Source: Cephalotus follicularis (lineage: Eukaryota > Streptophyta > Magnoliopsida > Oxalidales > Cephalotaceae). Taken from it: DNA of 64,000 nt. Below are positions 23,909 to 34,272 of this stretch, piece by piece. Location of the stretch: positions 536,384 to 600,383 of the forward strand of contig BDDD01000560.1 of assembly GCA_001972305.1 (NCBI GenBank). The letters run 5' to 3'. The position numbers and the translations under genes were made by a program. Each line of letters starts with the position of its first letter. Position 1 is the stretch's first letter. The notes below the pieces were generated by a model, which was given only the letters and a program-made list of their open reading frames with translations, searched no databases and had not been told where the DNA came from.

Positions 23909-25605
23909 ATGTGATTGGCGTCAAAGTTTCTTTAGGTAATAAGTTGTTTCTATTTGCATATGTATTCTTAACTATATATTTATGTACACATTGCTCTTAG
24001 AAGGAGTAATCTTGAATTGATAGGTTATTATGTGTTTTACAGGTCTTCTATGTCACGATTAGCATTTAGGTTGGGTTATGTGATTAGTATCAAACTTGGA
24101 TATATAGTTCCGGCTGATGCTCGTCTTGTGATTCTTGTCTTGTGTAACTTTAGAATAGCAAAGAGTTATTGACTCACCACCAGTTTGTATTTACTACACT
24201 GTTACTGTTATAGAGTACACTATGGAATGGCTCAACAACTTGCAATGGTATCTATAGCCCTGAAAGTTTCATTTTCGTTTACACTTTTTTTTTATAGTTC
24301 ACATTGAGTTTTTATGATGATACTTTGCATCATTTTGTCATAATAAAGTGGAGAAAAAATAGTAGATGATGCTTCTTGACAGGTGATTAGAATGATATGA
24401 TTTAGATTTAGGTGTGGTCTACTGAGGGCTGAGCCCAAATATACCAACTGTGTTTTTTTTACAGGGGGCATAGTCCGATAAACGGATACATCATGCCCGA
24501 TTTTTGGGAGAATTTAAGAGTTAGAATTCATTTGAGTTGATCTTTCTGCTTGCTTGACTTTGGTTTACCATACCGTTAATTATTTTATTGTAGCTTGTGT
24601 TAGTCCTGCTGATTCGAATGTGAAGGAGACCCTAAACACTTTTAATTACCAGCCAGTTCCAGGCATACAGATGATTTTACATTTTCACTGGTATCTGTAA
24701 AAGAATGTTGTATGTTTTGATGAATGATCTACTGTTGTTTGTAAGAGAATGTGGTATGCTTTGCTTTCCAGGTATTCCATATGTTGGAATAAGTCAGGCT
24801 TGCATGAAGTTGTTCTTGGAACCACTGGAAGAAAGCAAGGAAGTTCATCAAAAGCAGCTCTTTCTCCATCAACAGAATCATCTTTATGCAAGTAAGCTAG
24901 CTAGTAGTACACTTCAAGAAATTTTACCTTTCACACCTAGGACTTCATAAACTTGCACAGAGGATGAACGGACAATTCTGAAACAATTGGACCACGATTA
25001 GTGCGAAGAAAAGCTTGTTGAAACTTTGATTTTTTTTAGTCATGTTCTATGCAAGTCAAAGCTTGCACCCACGCTTATAAATTTTTTCCCCTTAAGGAAT
25101 CATTTTCTTATCTTATGGAACAATCTATAAATGAATTTATTTTAATAGAGGTAGTGACAACTCATGAGTTATGACAATTTGAGGGAAAGGTGTTTCAAAT
25201 TATTAGTCTTATAAATGATCCTAATTGTAAGGACTAATTAGGATCAAGAATAAGAAGCTAATGGGCTACAGAAATACCTAAGAGAATTGGGATTTAAGCT
25301 ATATTGAAGTCATGATTCTATAGGCTAAAGAATTTTTTTAAAACATGGTTTATTGTATTCTTACGCTAAAACATTTTATCCGAAATGCTCTTGTATTTAG
25401 TCTTGTGAAATTTTATGAAAATTCCAAGTCTAATGGTACCATACTTAAAGTTTAATTGCATATTTCCAACATTTTATTGGGCAGAACTATGCAGTTACAG
25501 TAATGTGTGTTTTCAATGGCAAAATTTCACAGGTCTTGTTAGTGGTTCCATTTAAGGCATTTGTTGGCATTCGAGAGAAGCTGGTTACTGGTGCATCATT
25601 CAGCT
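23909..25605 (+). other. CACTA interior between TNPA and captured kinase fragment
   Basis: The first few hundred bases are probably TNPA 3' untranslated sequence. The stretch 24590-24950 has exon-like features: moderate GC, a CAG ahead of 24771, a GTAAG at its far end, and a long open frame from 24705 to 24950. I do not recognise the product. It may be more captured host DNA or the untranslated upstream part of the kinase gene. The rest is AT-rich with nothing I can name. Confidence 0.4.
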
Positions 25606-26275
25606 ATGACTTGTTTTCCTTTCCTATTCAGTAAGAGGGCAGATACTTCAACAAAACGATCTGTTGAAGAGGATGAAGGTAAGCTGCCACAAAATTGGTT
25701 GCGATAGATGAGTACAAATTTTTAGAAATTTTTAGACTGATATTTTATGCTCTCTAGCTATATAAATCCTTTCTGAGATGGCTATTCCTGGACATTTTGT
25801 ATGATATGTATGATTTTTTACCCTTACATCATGTGTCTACCACTATTTCCTTTATACCTATCTACAACCTTCTGATTGAGATTTATCTCTGAACAGAACT
25901 GTCAAGCATCCAAAATGTTAAACTCTATAGTTACAAAGAACTAAGAATCGCCACTGAAGGTTTCAATCCGGTCAATAAAATTGGGGAGGGTGGTTTTGGT
26001 TCTGTCTATAAGGTAATTGCATATTTGCTAATTATTATGTATGTTGCCTCCTCCTTTAATGCATTTGCCATGTTATTGGTTCTTTTTTGTTTTAAAATAA
26101 TTTATTGAGTCTTTTTTTTTCTGTGAATGACGTTTCCTTCAAAAATGTCTTGGATGATCAGGGACAGCTTAAAGATGGGAAGATTGTTGCTATAAAAGTA
26201 CTTTCAGCTCATTCGAAACAAGGGATGAAGGAATTCTTGACAGAGATTGATGCACTCAACAGCACAATCTCGTGA
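25606..26275 (+). CDS. Captured receptor-like kinase fragment, 3 exons, 100 codons
   Basis: Exons 25606-25678, 25897-26012 and 26162-26275 join in one open frame of 100 codons and a stop. Both introns have GT-AG borders, with a strong GTAAGC donor after exon 1. The product starts MTCFPFLF; residues 25-40 include LSSIQNVKLYSYKEL. The kinase glycine-rich loop is GEGGFGSVY at residues 54-62, the VAIK lysine is residue 75, and the frame ends soon after the alpha-C helix glutamate (FLTEI, residue 91). This fits the N-terminus of plant cold-responsive-protein-kinase-1-like (CRPK1/At1g16670-type) cytoplasmic kinases, which run to roughly 370-390 residues. The catalytic loop, DFG motif and C-lobe are missing, so it cannot be an active kinase. 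It is on the same strand as TNPD and TNPA. The last nine codons (after FLTEI) do not look kinase-like, which marks the capture edge. Confidence 0.75.
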
Positions 26276-26554
26276 TTCTCCATCATATATTTAGCATTTT
26301 TTTTATTGAATTTATTTACGTTTGGTTGGGTTGACAACATAAAACCGATTCAACTTTGTTGGTTCAATTGGCCAGGTTTCAATTTGACCGACCGGGTCAG
26401 CTAATCCAAATTGGTTAATTATCAAAAATGTTTTAGCATAGGTTCTATCAGATTGGAGGGTGGTCGGGTAACAATTAGATTGTCAAATCATTGAGTGTGA
26501 GGCAGTAATAAGGTAATATGTTATTCACTTCACGAGCAAACCCATATAAAAATT
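26276..26554 (+). other. Spacer between kinase fragment and right subterminal array
   Basis: AT-rich. It contains one GACCGACCGGGTC stretch near 26388-26400 that resembles the subterminal motif. No gene seen. Confidence 0.5.
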
Positions 26555-27364
26555 AATTTCATTCCAAAATTTATTGTTATTTGCCGATCGCTTCAGTATT
26601 TCCCGACCGCTCAAGACGGTCGGCAAAAGAATATAAAAATTAATTTTATTTCAAAAGATTTTTTCATAGCCGACCGTGTAAAGATTCCCCGACCGCTTAG
26701 TGCGGTCGGCAAATCCTTATAAAAGTAATTTAATTTCAAAAATTGTTGCTAATTCCCGACCGTTTTATAATTTGCCGACCGCTTAAAGCGGTCCGCGAAT
26801 ACTTATCAAATTAATTTAATTTCAAATTTTTTGCTAATTGCCGACCGCGTTGAATATTTGCCGACCGTTTAAGTGGTCGGGCAACCCTTACAAAATTAAT
26901 TTAATTTCAAAATTTGCTTTCATTTGCCGACCGCTTTGCATATTTTCCGACCGTTAAAGGGGTCGGGCAACCCTTATGAAATTTATTTAATTTCAACTTT
27001 TGCTTTCATTTGCCGACCGCTTTTTATATTTGCCGACCGTTAAAGGGGTCGGGCAACACTTATAAAATTAATTTAATTTCAAAATTTTCTTTCATTTGCC
27101 GACCGCTTGTTATATTCACCGACCGTTATGGCGGTCGGTAAACCCCCGCAAAATTTTATTCCTGGCAACGATCAACAGCAACCGCTTCCCCTGCCGACCA
27201 TTTTAACGGTCGGGGAATGAAAAAGGCGGTCGGCAACAGGGTCGGGCTATAATCGGACACCCAATTATAGGCGGCTGTCATTGTGGTCGGGGGGGCTGTC
27301 GGGGAAACCTTTCGCCGACCGCGTTTGAGGTTTGCCCGGCCGCTATGGCGGTCGGGAAATGCCA
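26555..27364 (+). repeat. Right subterminal array of CACTA, 86-bp tandem units
   Basis: From about 26578 to 27140 the motif TTGCCGACCG recurs every 85-86 bp (near 26578, 26665, 26750, 26835, 26921, 27007 and 27093). Each unit has two CCGACCG motifs, a GGTCGG in inverse orientation and an AT-rich ATTTAATTTCAA stretch. From 27141 to the terminus the motifs are closer and less regular. These are the expected TNPA-type binding sites. The left end lacks the tandem form. Confidence 0.92.
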
Positions 27365-27378
27365 TTTTTCTAGTAGTG
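27365..27378 (-). repeat. Right terminal inverted repeat of CACTA
   Basis: TTTTTCTAGTAGTG is the exact inverse of the 14-bp left terminus and is followed by the CTA target duplicate at 27379-27381. Confidence 0.95.
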
Positions 27379-27381
27379 CTA

Positions 27382-27823
27382 TTGGTGGGTCAGTTCAGTG
27401 TCCTGCTCTCCAGCATACACCTCACATTTAGCTTTAGGGATAAACCCAATTGACTATGAGATAACCAACGTCCACTAAAAACCCGGGAGCAAGCATAACG
27501 TGACAAGTCTTCATGGTTCATCAATGGCCCAAAGAAAGTGAACCTATGAGTTGGAACATTTGTCATAGGGAATAAGGAGCTCATTCTCATAGCCCTCTCG
27601 GCACGAGATCCAACCCTTTGGATGTGACAGGGCGCTATAGTGGCATACAATTAATTACGTATAATTAGTCTGTTCCTTTTGGTTGGTTGGGATGAGCCAC
27701 ATAGCCTCACCATTAAAAGAATATGCAAATACAATATAAAAAGAATTTAGAATTGTATAAATCAAGAATGTATATATAAAAATGAGCCATATCGTTGCAT
27801 ACAGGGACACCCTTAACCTAACA
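27382..27823 (-). repeat. 5' LTR of copia B, right portion
   Basis: It matches 9798-10226 of the sister LTR. On the minus strand it opens TGTTAGGTTAAGGGTG. CATTG follows as the likely target duplicate. Confidence 0.88.
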
Positions 27824-27828
27824 CATTG

Positions 27829-28442
27829 CCCTGCAATGATTCTAAAAATTTAAGCTACCTAGAGCTTTGGAAAATGGATATGCTATGTTCACCTTTAAAG
27901 TCACACTCTCAAGCTAAAAATCTCCCCTATCCATGATCCCTAGGATCGAAAGATAGCGCTGCTAAATGTGTTTGGATCGCAAGTGAGAGCGGGGCTCCCT
28001 GTACTGTGCAATGACCTCCATCTTAGTCCAAGAGGACCTCCTTTGTGCCTCTAAGGTACCTCAGATTCCCTTGACTATTGACAGAGAGAAAAACCCTAAG
28101 TTCTTCCAAGAACTACTGCATCCTCACACCATTCTTTGCAGGAACCTGGTTCGCTATGTATATGGCTTCAGCCATGGAGTCCATCATGGATTCCTGCTGC
28201 GAGCTTTTATTGCTCTTTTCACCCTTTTTTGAGCATAAACTTATCTCAAGACTATTTGTGATCACCCAGATCATAAACAAAAGTGGAGTCTATCATGAAC
28301 TCCAATTTCAATCAACTCACTTCATCGTAGTCCAAGAAGAACCCTTGGTAACTCTAAGGTACTTCAGGATTCCCTTGACTATATTCCATTTTCCAAACTG
28401 GAATTGGATTGATAGCTACTTGTCACAAGCACGAAATCAGGC
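27829..28442 (-). pseudogene. Copia H pol fragment (RT/RNase H side)
   Basis: Read on the minus strand, a heavily broken copia pol is visible, including an ILKYLR-like block around 28340-28380 that matches the RT-to-RNase H junction (the family has KYLRRTKD). It joins 36595 after removal of element D, with the D target duplicates at 28438-28442 (CAGGC) and 36590-36594 (CGGGC). Confidence 0.6.
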
Positions 28443-29250
28443 TGATTAGCATAAAAATGTGTTGTTTTTAATGATTTATTTGTGATATTTTTACGCTTGG
28501 AATAGACTACTTTGGTTGTGTTATATTGATTTTCAGGTACAAGTGCAAAAGGACCAAAGTGCAAGAATACTACCCAAAGTTGTGCAAATTAGAGCTTGAA
28601 AGAGTAAAGATTGAAGAATTGACAAATTCGGCAGAAACAGAGCAAAATGCGTCGATGTCTTTTATAGGGATCGACGTCTTTTCTGGGATTGCATTAAACG
28701 CGTCGACGTCTTCTGTTAAGGATCGACGTCTTTTCTGGGAATTGCAACTTACCTTCAAGAGCTATGAAGAAGACATCGACGTCTTTCAATAAAGGGATCG
28801 ACGTCTTTGTAGAAATCCGACCTGTGAATTTTGGAGCAAAAGACATCGACGTCTTTCATCATAGGGATCGATGTCTATTACGCGCATCTCAGCAAAACGT
28901 GATTCCTACCAAAAGACATCGACATCTTTTGTTAGGGATCGACATCTTCTTCTGCAACAGAAATAGAAAGTTAGATTTTTTGCCAGATTTTGTAACTAGG
29001 ATTGCTTTATTTCCGTTTTTTATCAGTTTTGTAGTATAAAAGCAATGTAATGCCGGCCAAGAAAGGTATGTAGTGTAGAAGTAAAGGTTGGTAGAAACCC
29101 TAATTTCTTTTATCAATTTTAGTTTTGTTTCACAATGTTTAGTAGCAAAACTTTTCAAGGTTTTGGGGAAGAACAAAGCCTAGATTGTTATTGTTTCAAT
29201 TCCATCAATAAAAATCCTTGAATATTTGATTTGTTCTTCAATATTTCTGC
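28443..29250 (+). repeat. 5' LTR of D, 3' part deleted
   Basis: It opens TGATTAGCATAAAA and follows the 3' LTR up to position 35952, then jumps into gag coding sequence. About 640 bp of LTR plus leader and primer site are missing. A 20-odd-bp segment near 28495 is absent from the 3' LTR. Confidence 0.88.
28650..29042 (+). promoter_or_regulatory. ATCGACGTCTTT array and TATA box in Athila-like LTR
   Basis: Ten or so copies of (A/G)TCGACGTCTTT lie at 28650-28950, mostly in pairs about 24-30 bp apart. Several form the near-palindrome AAAGACATCGACGTCTTT (for example near 28842-28859). A TATA box (TATAAAAG, 29035-29042) follows about 85 bp after the last motif. The same layout occurs in the 3' LTR (array 35355-35655, TATA 35737-35744) and the solo LTR (array 52815-53105, TATA 53191-53198). 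GACGTC is the C-box core for plant bZIP factors, so an enhancer is plausible; that is inference. Confidence 0.65.
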
Positions 29251-30734
29251 ATTCAACCAATAAACTTAGGAACGACATTCTCCAGTTTCGTCAAAAACCC
29301 AATGAATCATTTTCTAGGTGTATGGAACGTTTTAAGGATCTTCTCTTAGAGTGTCCTCATCATGGTTTGAACACATGGCATTTATGCCAAATCATCTACG
29401 AAGGGATCGACTACCAGACCAAGCAATTGGTCGAATCTATGTGTCCCGATGGGTTCACCTCATACACTGATGAAAACGAGGTATGAAATTTCCTTTTAGA
29501 TTTAGGTGAGCGAACTAGAGAGTGGGAGTCAGCTCAAGTTTCTGAGAGTGCTTTGCCAAGTAAATGGTACATTATAGAAGGAGCAGTTGCTAAAGAAGCA
29601 CAGGTAGAGAGTCTCGTGACTAGACTAGAATCACTAATTAGGGGTTCCACACAAGTAAATCAAATCGATCAAAGCACCCCTATGTGTTCTTGGTGCCAGT
29701 CCCCAAACCATGTTTTTGGAGAATGCCAAATCTATATTGACAACCAATATGTTCCTGAGAATGTACCTGCTATGAACCAATATAATCCGTATAGTAACAC
29801 TTACAATCCGGGTTGACGAAATCATCCAAACTTCTCATGGAGTCAAGGACAAAACATGCGAGGACAATCCAGCTTTTCGGGGCAGCCTTCTAGCGTTGGT
29901 GCCCCACCTTCACACTTTTCTGGACAACCTTCGAGCTTCCCTAGCCAGTATGCACCACAGCAGACATTTCCAAGGTTCTCCCAAAATCAATTCTTAAGTC
30001 AACAGACATCAAGTTTCCAAAACCAAAGGGATGATACAACAAGGATTTCGTCGCTAGAAAAGAGCATGGAACTTCTAATGAGCACCATGATGAGTAGTCA
30101 GCATAACATGGAAAAACAAATTTCACAACTAGCATCCGCTCTGCACAAAAGAGAAAAAGGAAAAATGCCCTCACAACCTGACCCGAATCCTAGGACTTCC
30201 TTAAACCATTCCGCTCAAATCCAACAACTTGTAAATCCGCAAAATTCAGCTTCCTCCTCTGGTCCATCAAAACAAGTTTTTGCCCTAAGGAGTGGAAATG
30301 AATACCATCCAGCGGATCAAACGGAGAACGTGAGCGAGCAAATAGAGGAATCCTTTGCGCAAGAAAATTTGTAAGAATTATTGATTGACCCATCGGAGCA
30401 ATCAATACAATTAAATGCGCACGATGAATTGAGGAAGAAGAAAGAGGATGAGAAGAAGAAACAACCGGTCGAGGTGCCAAAGCGTTCATTTGACCCACCA
30501 GCTCCCTTTCCAAAAAGATTGCAAAGAAAGAAAGCCCCAGCAATAGAGAAGATCATCGAAACATTTAAGCAAGTCCAAATCAATATCCCATTGCTGGAAG
30601 CCATAGAACATGTGCCCTCTTACGCAAAAGTCCTTAAAGACTTATGCACTAAAAAGAGGATCCTTCAGACTCCCAAAAAGGCTTTCTTGGAAGCCAACAT
30701 TAGTGCACTATTTTTGCAACCCACGATGCAATAG
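29251..30734 (+). pseudogene. Gag of Athila-like D, N-terminus deleted
   Basis: The frame runs from about 29262 with FRQKPNESFSRCMERFKDLL, then GIDYQTKQLVESM, the CSWCQSPNH zinc-like motif near 29680-29706 and the YNPG block. A Gln/Ser/Pro-rich part and a C-terminal Lys-rich segment follow. In-frame stops are at 29484 (TGA), 29814 (TGA), 30372 (TAA) and 30732 (TAG); the two TGA stand where the family has Trp. The start codon and first part of gag were removed with the 5' LTR end. Confidence 0.85.
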
Positions 30735-31414
30735 TATAAAGATCCTGGCTGCGCGACAATCTCATGTGTTATTGGAAACACGAAAATTGAGCATGCCTTG
30801 CTCGATTTAGGAGCAAGTGGAATTTGTTGCCATCATCGGTTTATGAGAAGCTTGGATTAGGAGAGTTAATACCAACCACGATGACATTGCAATTAGCGTA
30901 TAGGTCTGTGAAGGTGCCGCGAGGGAAAATCGAGGATGTGCTGATAAAGGTTGGAGAGTTTTTCTTTCCTGTCGACTTTGTCATCTTAGACACCCAGCCT
31001 GTTGCAAACTTAAATTATCAAATTCCAGTTATCCTTGGTAGACCTTTCCTCGCTACAAGCAATGCGTTAATCAATTGTCAAAATGGTCTGATGAGATTAA
31101 GCTTCGGAAATACGTCCGTGGATTTTAATGTTTTCCGATTGGGGAAGCATTCCGCTGATTTTGATGAATTGAACGCACTCCATACATTTCTCGATTATAT
31201 TGAGACACACTTCGACATTGATTTTGATGGAAATTTTAATGATTGCATGCGGAATTTAGAGGATGTCGATGGAGGTGATTTCGTTGATGTGTTTAGTATG
31301 CAGCCATTAGAGCCAGTGGGCCCCTTGTCCACATCCTTGCCTAAACCATCAATTGAGGAGCCTGCGAAACTTGAACTAAAAAAATTGCCCTCTACATTTA
31401 AATACTATTTCTAG
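30735..31414 (+). pseudogene. Protease region of Athila-like D
   Basis: The Athila-type retropepsin centre LLDLGAS appears at about 30800-30817, just before a frame change, and continues as LLPSSVYEKLGLGEL in the frame of 30824. The second conserved block (PVILGRPFLATSNALI) is near 31024-31070. The C-terminal part leads to the linker before RT, and a TAG ends the frame at 31412-31414. Confidence 0.82.
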
Positions 31415-33105
31415 GTGACAACCAAACTCTTCCTGTTATCATTTCATCTGATCTTACTCCCAGTCGGGAAGAGGAGGTTATTGACCTATTATAAGAAAAT
31501 AAAGAGGCAATTGGTTGGACGATGGCTGACATCTAAGGAATTAGCCCTTCTATTTGCGAGCATCGCATAAATCTCATAGAAGGATCCAAACCTTCTAGAG
31601 AACCTCAGCGAAGAGCAAATCCCTTGATGAAAGAAGCCATACAAAAAGAAATCTTGAAGTGGCTGGACAATGGGATCATTTATCCCATTTTGGATAGTCA
31701 ATGGGTGAGTCCAGTCCAGGTTGTCCCAAAGAAATCCGGAGTAACGGTAGTGCAATCCTCCACTGATGATTTACTCCCTACGAAAATCCAAACCGAATGG
31801 AGGGTGTGCATTGACTACCGAAAGTTGAATACAGCAACCTGGAAGGATCATTTTTCACTTCCATTTATCGATCAAATGCTAGATAGGTTAGTTGGTCATG
31901 AGTATTATTGTTTTCTCGATGGGTACTCCGGATACAATCGAATTCTCATCGCTCCGCAAGATCAAGAAAAAACCATGTTCACATGCCCTTTCGGAACATT
32001 TGCTTACCGACGCATGCCGTTTGGCCTTTGCAATGCCCCCACTACCTTCCAAAGGTGCATGATGAGTATTTTCTCTGATATGGTGGAAGACTTTCTTGAA
32101 GTTTTTATGGATGACTTTTCTGTGCATGGTTCCTCATTTTCTGAATGCCTTCATCACCTAAAATTAGTGCTTGAAAGAAGTAGAGAGAAGAATTTGGTGT
32201 TGAATTGGGAAAAGTTTAACTTTATGGTGAAGAAAGGGATCGTTCTTGGACATGTAGTGTCAAAAGAAGGAATTCAAGTGGATAAAGCAAAAAATGAAAT
32301 CATCAAGCATTTGCCTCCACCTCGTAATGTGAAAGATATCCGAGCATTCCTCGGACATGCTGGTTTTAATCGAAGATTCATCAAGGATTTTAGCAAGGTA
32401 GCACGCCCCTTGACTTCGCTCCTAGCGAAAGATCAAGATTTTGTTTTCTCTGATGAGTGCCTTGTAGCATTTAAACACTTAAAGAAAGAGCTCACTACCG
32501 CTCCTATAATTCAGGCACCCATTTGGACTGAGCCTTTTGAGATCATGTGCGAAGCTTCCGATAGTGCCATTGGAGCTGTTCTCGGACAAAGAAAGAATAA
32601 AATAACTCACATCATTTATTATGCAAGTAGGACCCTTTACGATGCGCAATTGAATTACACTACCACTGAGAAGGAATTCTTAGCTATGGTCTTTGCTCTT
32701 GAGAAATTTCGTTCATATCTTTTAGGATCACATGTCATCGTGTATACTGATCATGCTGCGATTCGGCATCTCATGAGTAAAAAGGATGCAAAAGCGCGTC
32801 TTATCCGTTGGGTTCTGCTCCTTCAAGAATCTGACGTTGAAATTCGAGACAAGAAAGGCACTGAGAATTTGGTAGCCGACCATCTATCCCGACTTTCCAA
32901 TGCACCTGAGGTCCATGGTCTGATTAATGAAAGTTTTCCTGATGAGCAAATTATGCACATTGAGAGCGAACCATGGTATGCGGACATAGTGAATTATCTT
33001 GTTACGGGAAGTGTACCCTCGGATTGGTCCGCTAAAGTTAGGCATAGGTTCTTGTCGCAAGCAAAACATTTTTATTGGGATGATCCTTATCTTTTCAAAG
33101 CATGA
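31415..33105 (+). pseudogene. RT and RNase H of Athila-like D (493-codon open frame)
   Basis: A linker with two stops (TAA near 31491 and 31536) precedes a long open frame from 31624 to 33105. RT motifs are [36 protein letters not shown] and the catalytic FMDDF at about 32107-32121. RNase H follows with [34 protein letters not shown] and [10 protein letters not shown], then the tether [13 protein letters not shown]. It stops at TGA 33103. This is the longest intact enzyme region among the retroelements here. It is part of a polyprotein with no start of its own, so I do not call it functional. Confidence 0.9.
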
Positions 33106-34272
33106 CCGGATTTAATTTTGCGACGATGTGTTCCTGATCATGAGCATCACTCGGTTCTATCTTTTTGTCATGATCAAGCATGTGGTGGTCATTTCGGGCC
33201 AACCAAGACTGCGGCTAAGGTTTTACAATGTGGTTTTTATTGGCCGACTATTTTTAAAGATGCATTTCAGTACTGTAAGGCTTGTGCTTCATGTCAAGCT
33301 TTAGGCCGTGTGACTAAACGAAATATGATGCCTTTGACACCAATTTTGACAGTTGAGATCTTTGATGTTTGGGGTATTGATTTTATGGGTCCATTTCCAA
33401 ATTCATTTGGGAATTTATACATCCTTCTAACTGTTGATTATGTTTCAAAGTGGATTGAGGCGATTCCTTGTCGAACCAATGACAACTCCGTTGTTGTTAA
33501 ATTTCTCAAGTGACATATTTTTTTCTCATTTTGGCACCCCACGTACCATTATCAGTGATAGAGGTACTCATTTTTGCAATCGTTCTTTTGAAGCACTTAT
33601 GAAAAGATATGGGATAACTCACAAGCTCGCCATACCATATCATCCCCAAAAAGTGGGCAAGTTGAGGCATCTAATCGCCAAATCAAGCAAATTCTCAAAA
33701 AAACAGTCAACCCCAATAGAAAGGATTGGTCCACGCGACTTGTGGATGCTTTATGGGCTTATCGAACCGCTTTCAAAACTAACCTTGGTCAATCTCCCTA
33801 CCGTCTTGTGTATGGTAAAGCTTGTCATCTTCCTGTAGAGTTAGAACATCGAGCATTTTGGGCTATTAAGCAATTCAATTTTGATCGTTCCATTGCGGGT
33901 AGTCATCGTGCACTTCAATTGTCTGAGTTAGAAGAAATTCGAAATGACGCGTATGACAATGCAAAGATTTCCAAAGACAAGACCAAGGCTTTTCATGATG
34001 CGCGGATTTTGCGGAAAAATTTTGAAGTAGGAGACAAGGTTCTTTTATATAATTCACGTTTACATTTGTTTCCTGGAAAATTGAGGTCTCGTTGGGATGG
34101 TCCTTATATTGTTAATAATGTTTTCTCACATGGTGTTTTTGAGATATGTAAGTCAGGTACTGAAGATGTGTTCAAGGTAAATGGACAAAGATTGAAGAAA
34201 TTTTTAGAGCTTCCAGCTGCGACGATGAAAGAGGCTATGGACTTGCATGAGCCTCTTTATGAACCTCCATGA
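33106..34272 (+). pseudogene. Integrase of Athila-like D
   Basis: The HHCC zinc-binding part (HDQACGGHFGPTKT to CKACASCQ, 33170-33300) is followed by the catalytic core with D in GIDFMGPF and D in ISDRGTHFCN (near 33550). Two frame changes, near 33510 and 33740, flank the region of the catalytic Glu. The C-terminal part ([28 protein letters not shown]) is open to the stop at 34270-34272. Confidence 0.88.

Larger units (their letters stand above)
14668..27378 (+). mobile_element. CACTA (En/Spm) DNA transposon, 12.7 kb
   Basis: Terminal inverted repeats CACTACTAGAAAAA are at 14668-14681 and, inverted, 27365-27378. The 3-bp target duplication CTA is at 14665-14667 and 27379-27381, and the uninterrupted sister LTR near 9795 reads straight through with a single CTA. 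Inside are a TNPD-type transposase gene, a TNPA-type gene, a captured kinase fragment and repeat-rich subterminal zones built on CCGACCGC/GCGGTCGG. Both transposase genes are broken, so this copy is probably non-autonomous now, but its ends look intact. Confidence 0.97.
9363..27823 (-). mobile_element. Ty1/copia element B (minus strand), interrupted by gypsy A and CACTA
   Basis: On the minus strand the order is 5' LTR (27823 down to 12628, split by CACTA), primer site, leader, gag, a remnant of RNase H, polypurine tract and 3' LTR (10226 down to 9363, where gypsy A cuts in). The right outer boundary is TAACA at 27823, with putative TSD CATTG at 27824-27828. The internal region is only 2.4 kb because protease, integrase and most of RT are missing. 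B is inserted in another copia element, H. Confidence 0.85.

Noticed and set aside
28650-28950. A CRISPR-like array from the evenly spaced TCGACGTC motifs
   Set aside because: The repeats are only 11-18 bp, spacers are not uniform, and the context is a plant LTR.
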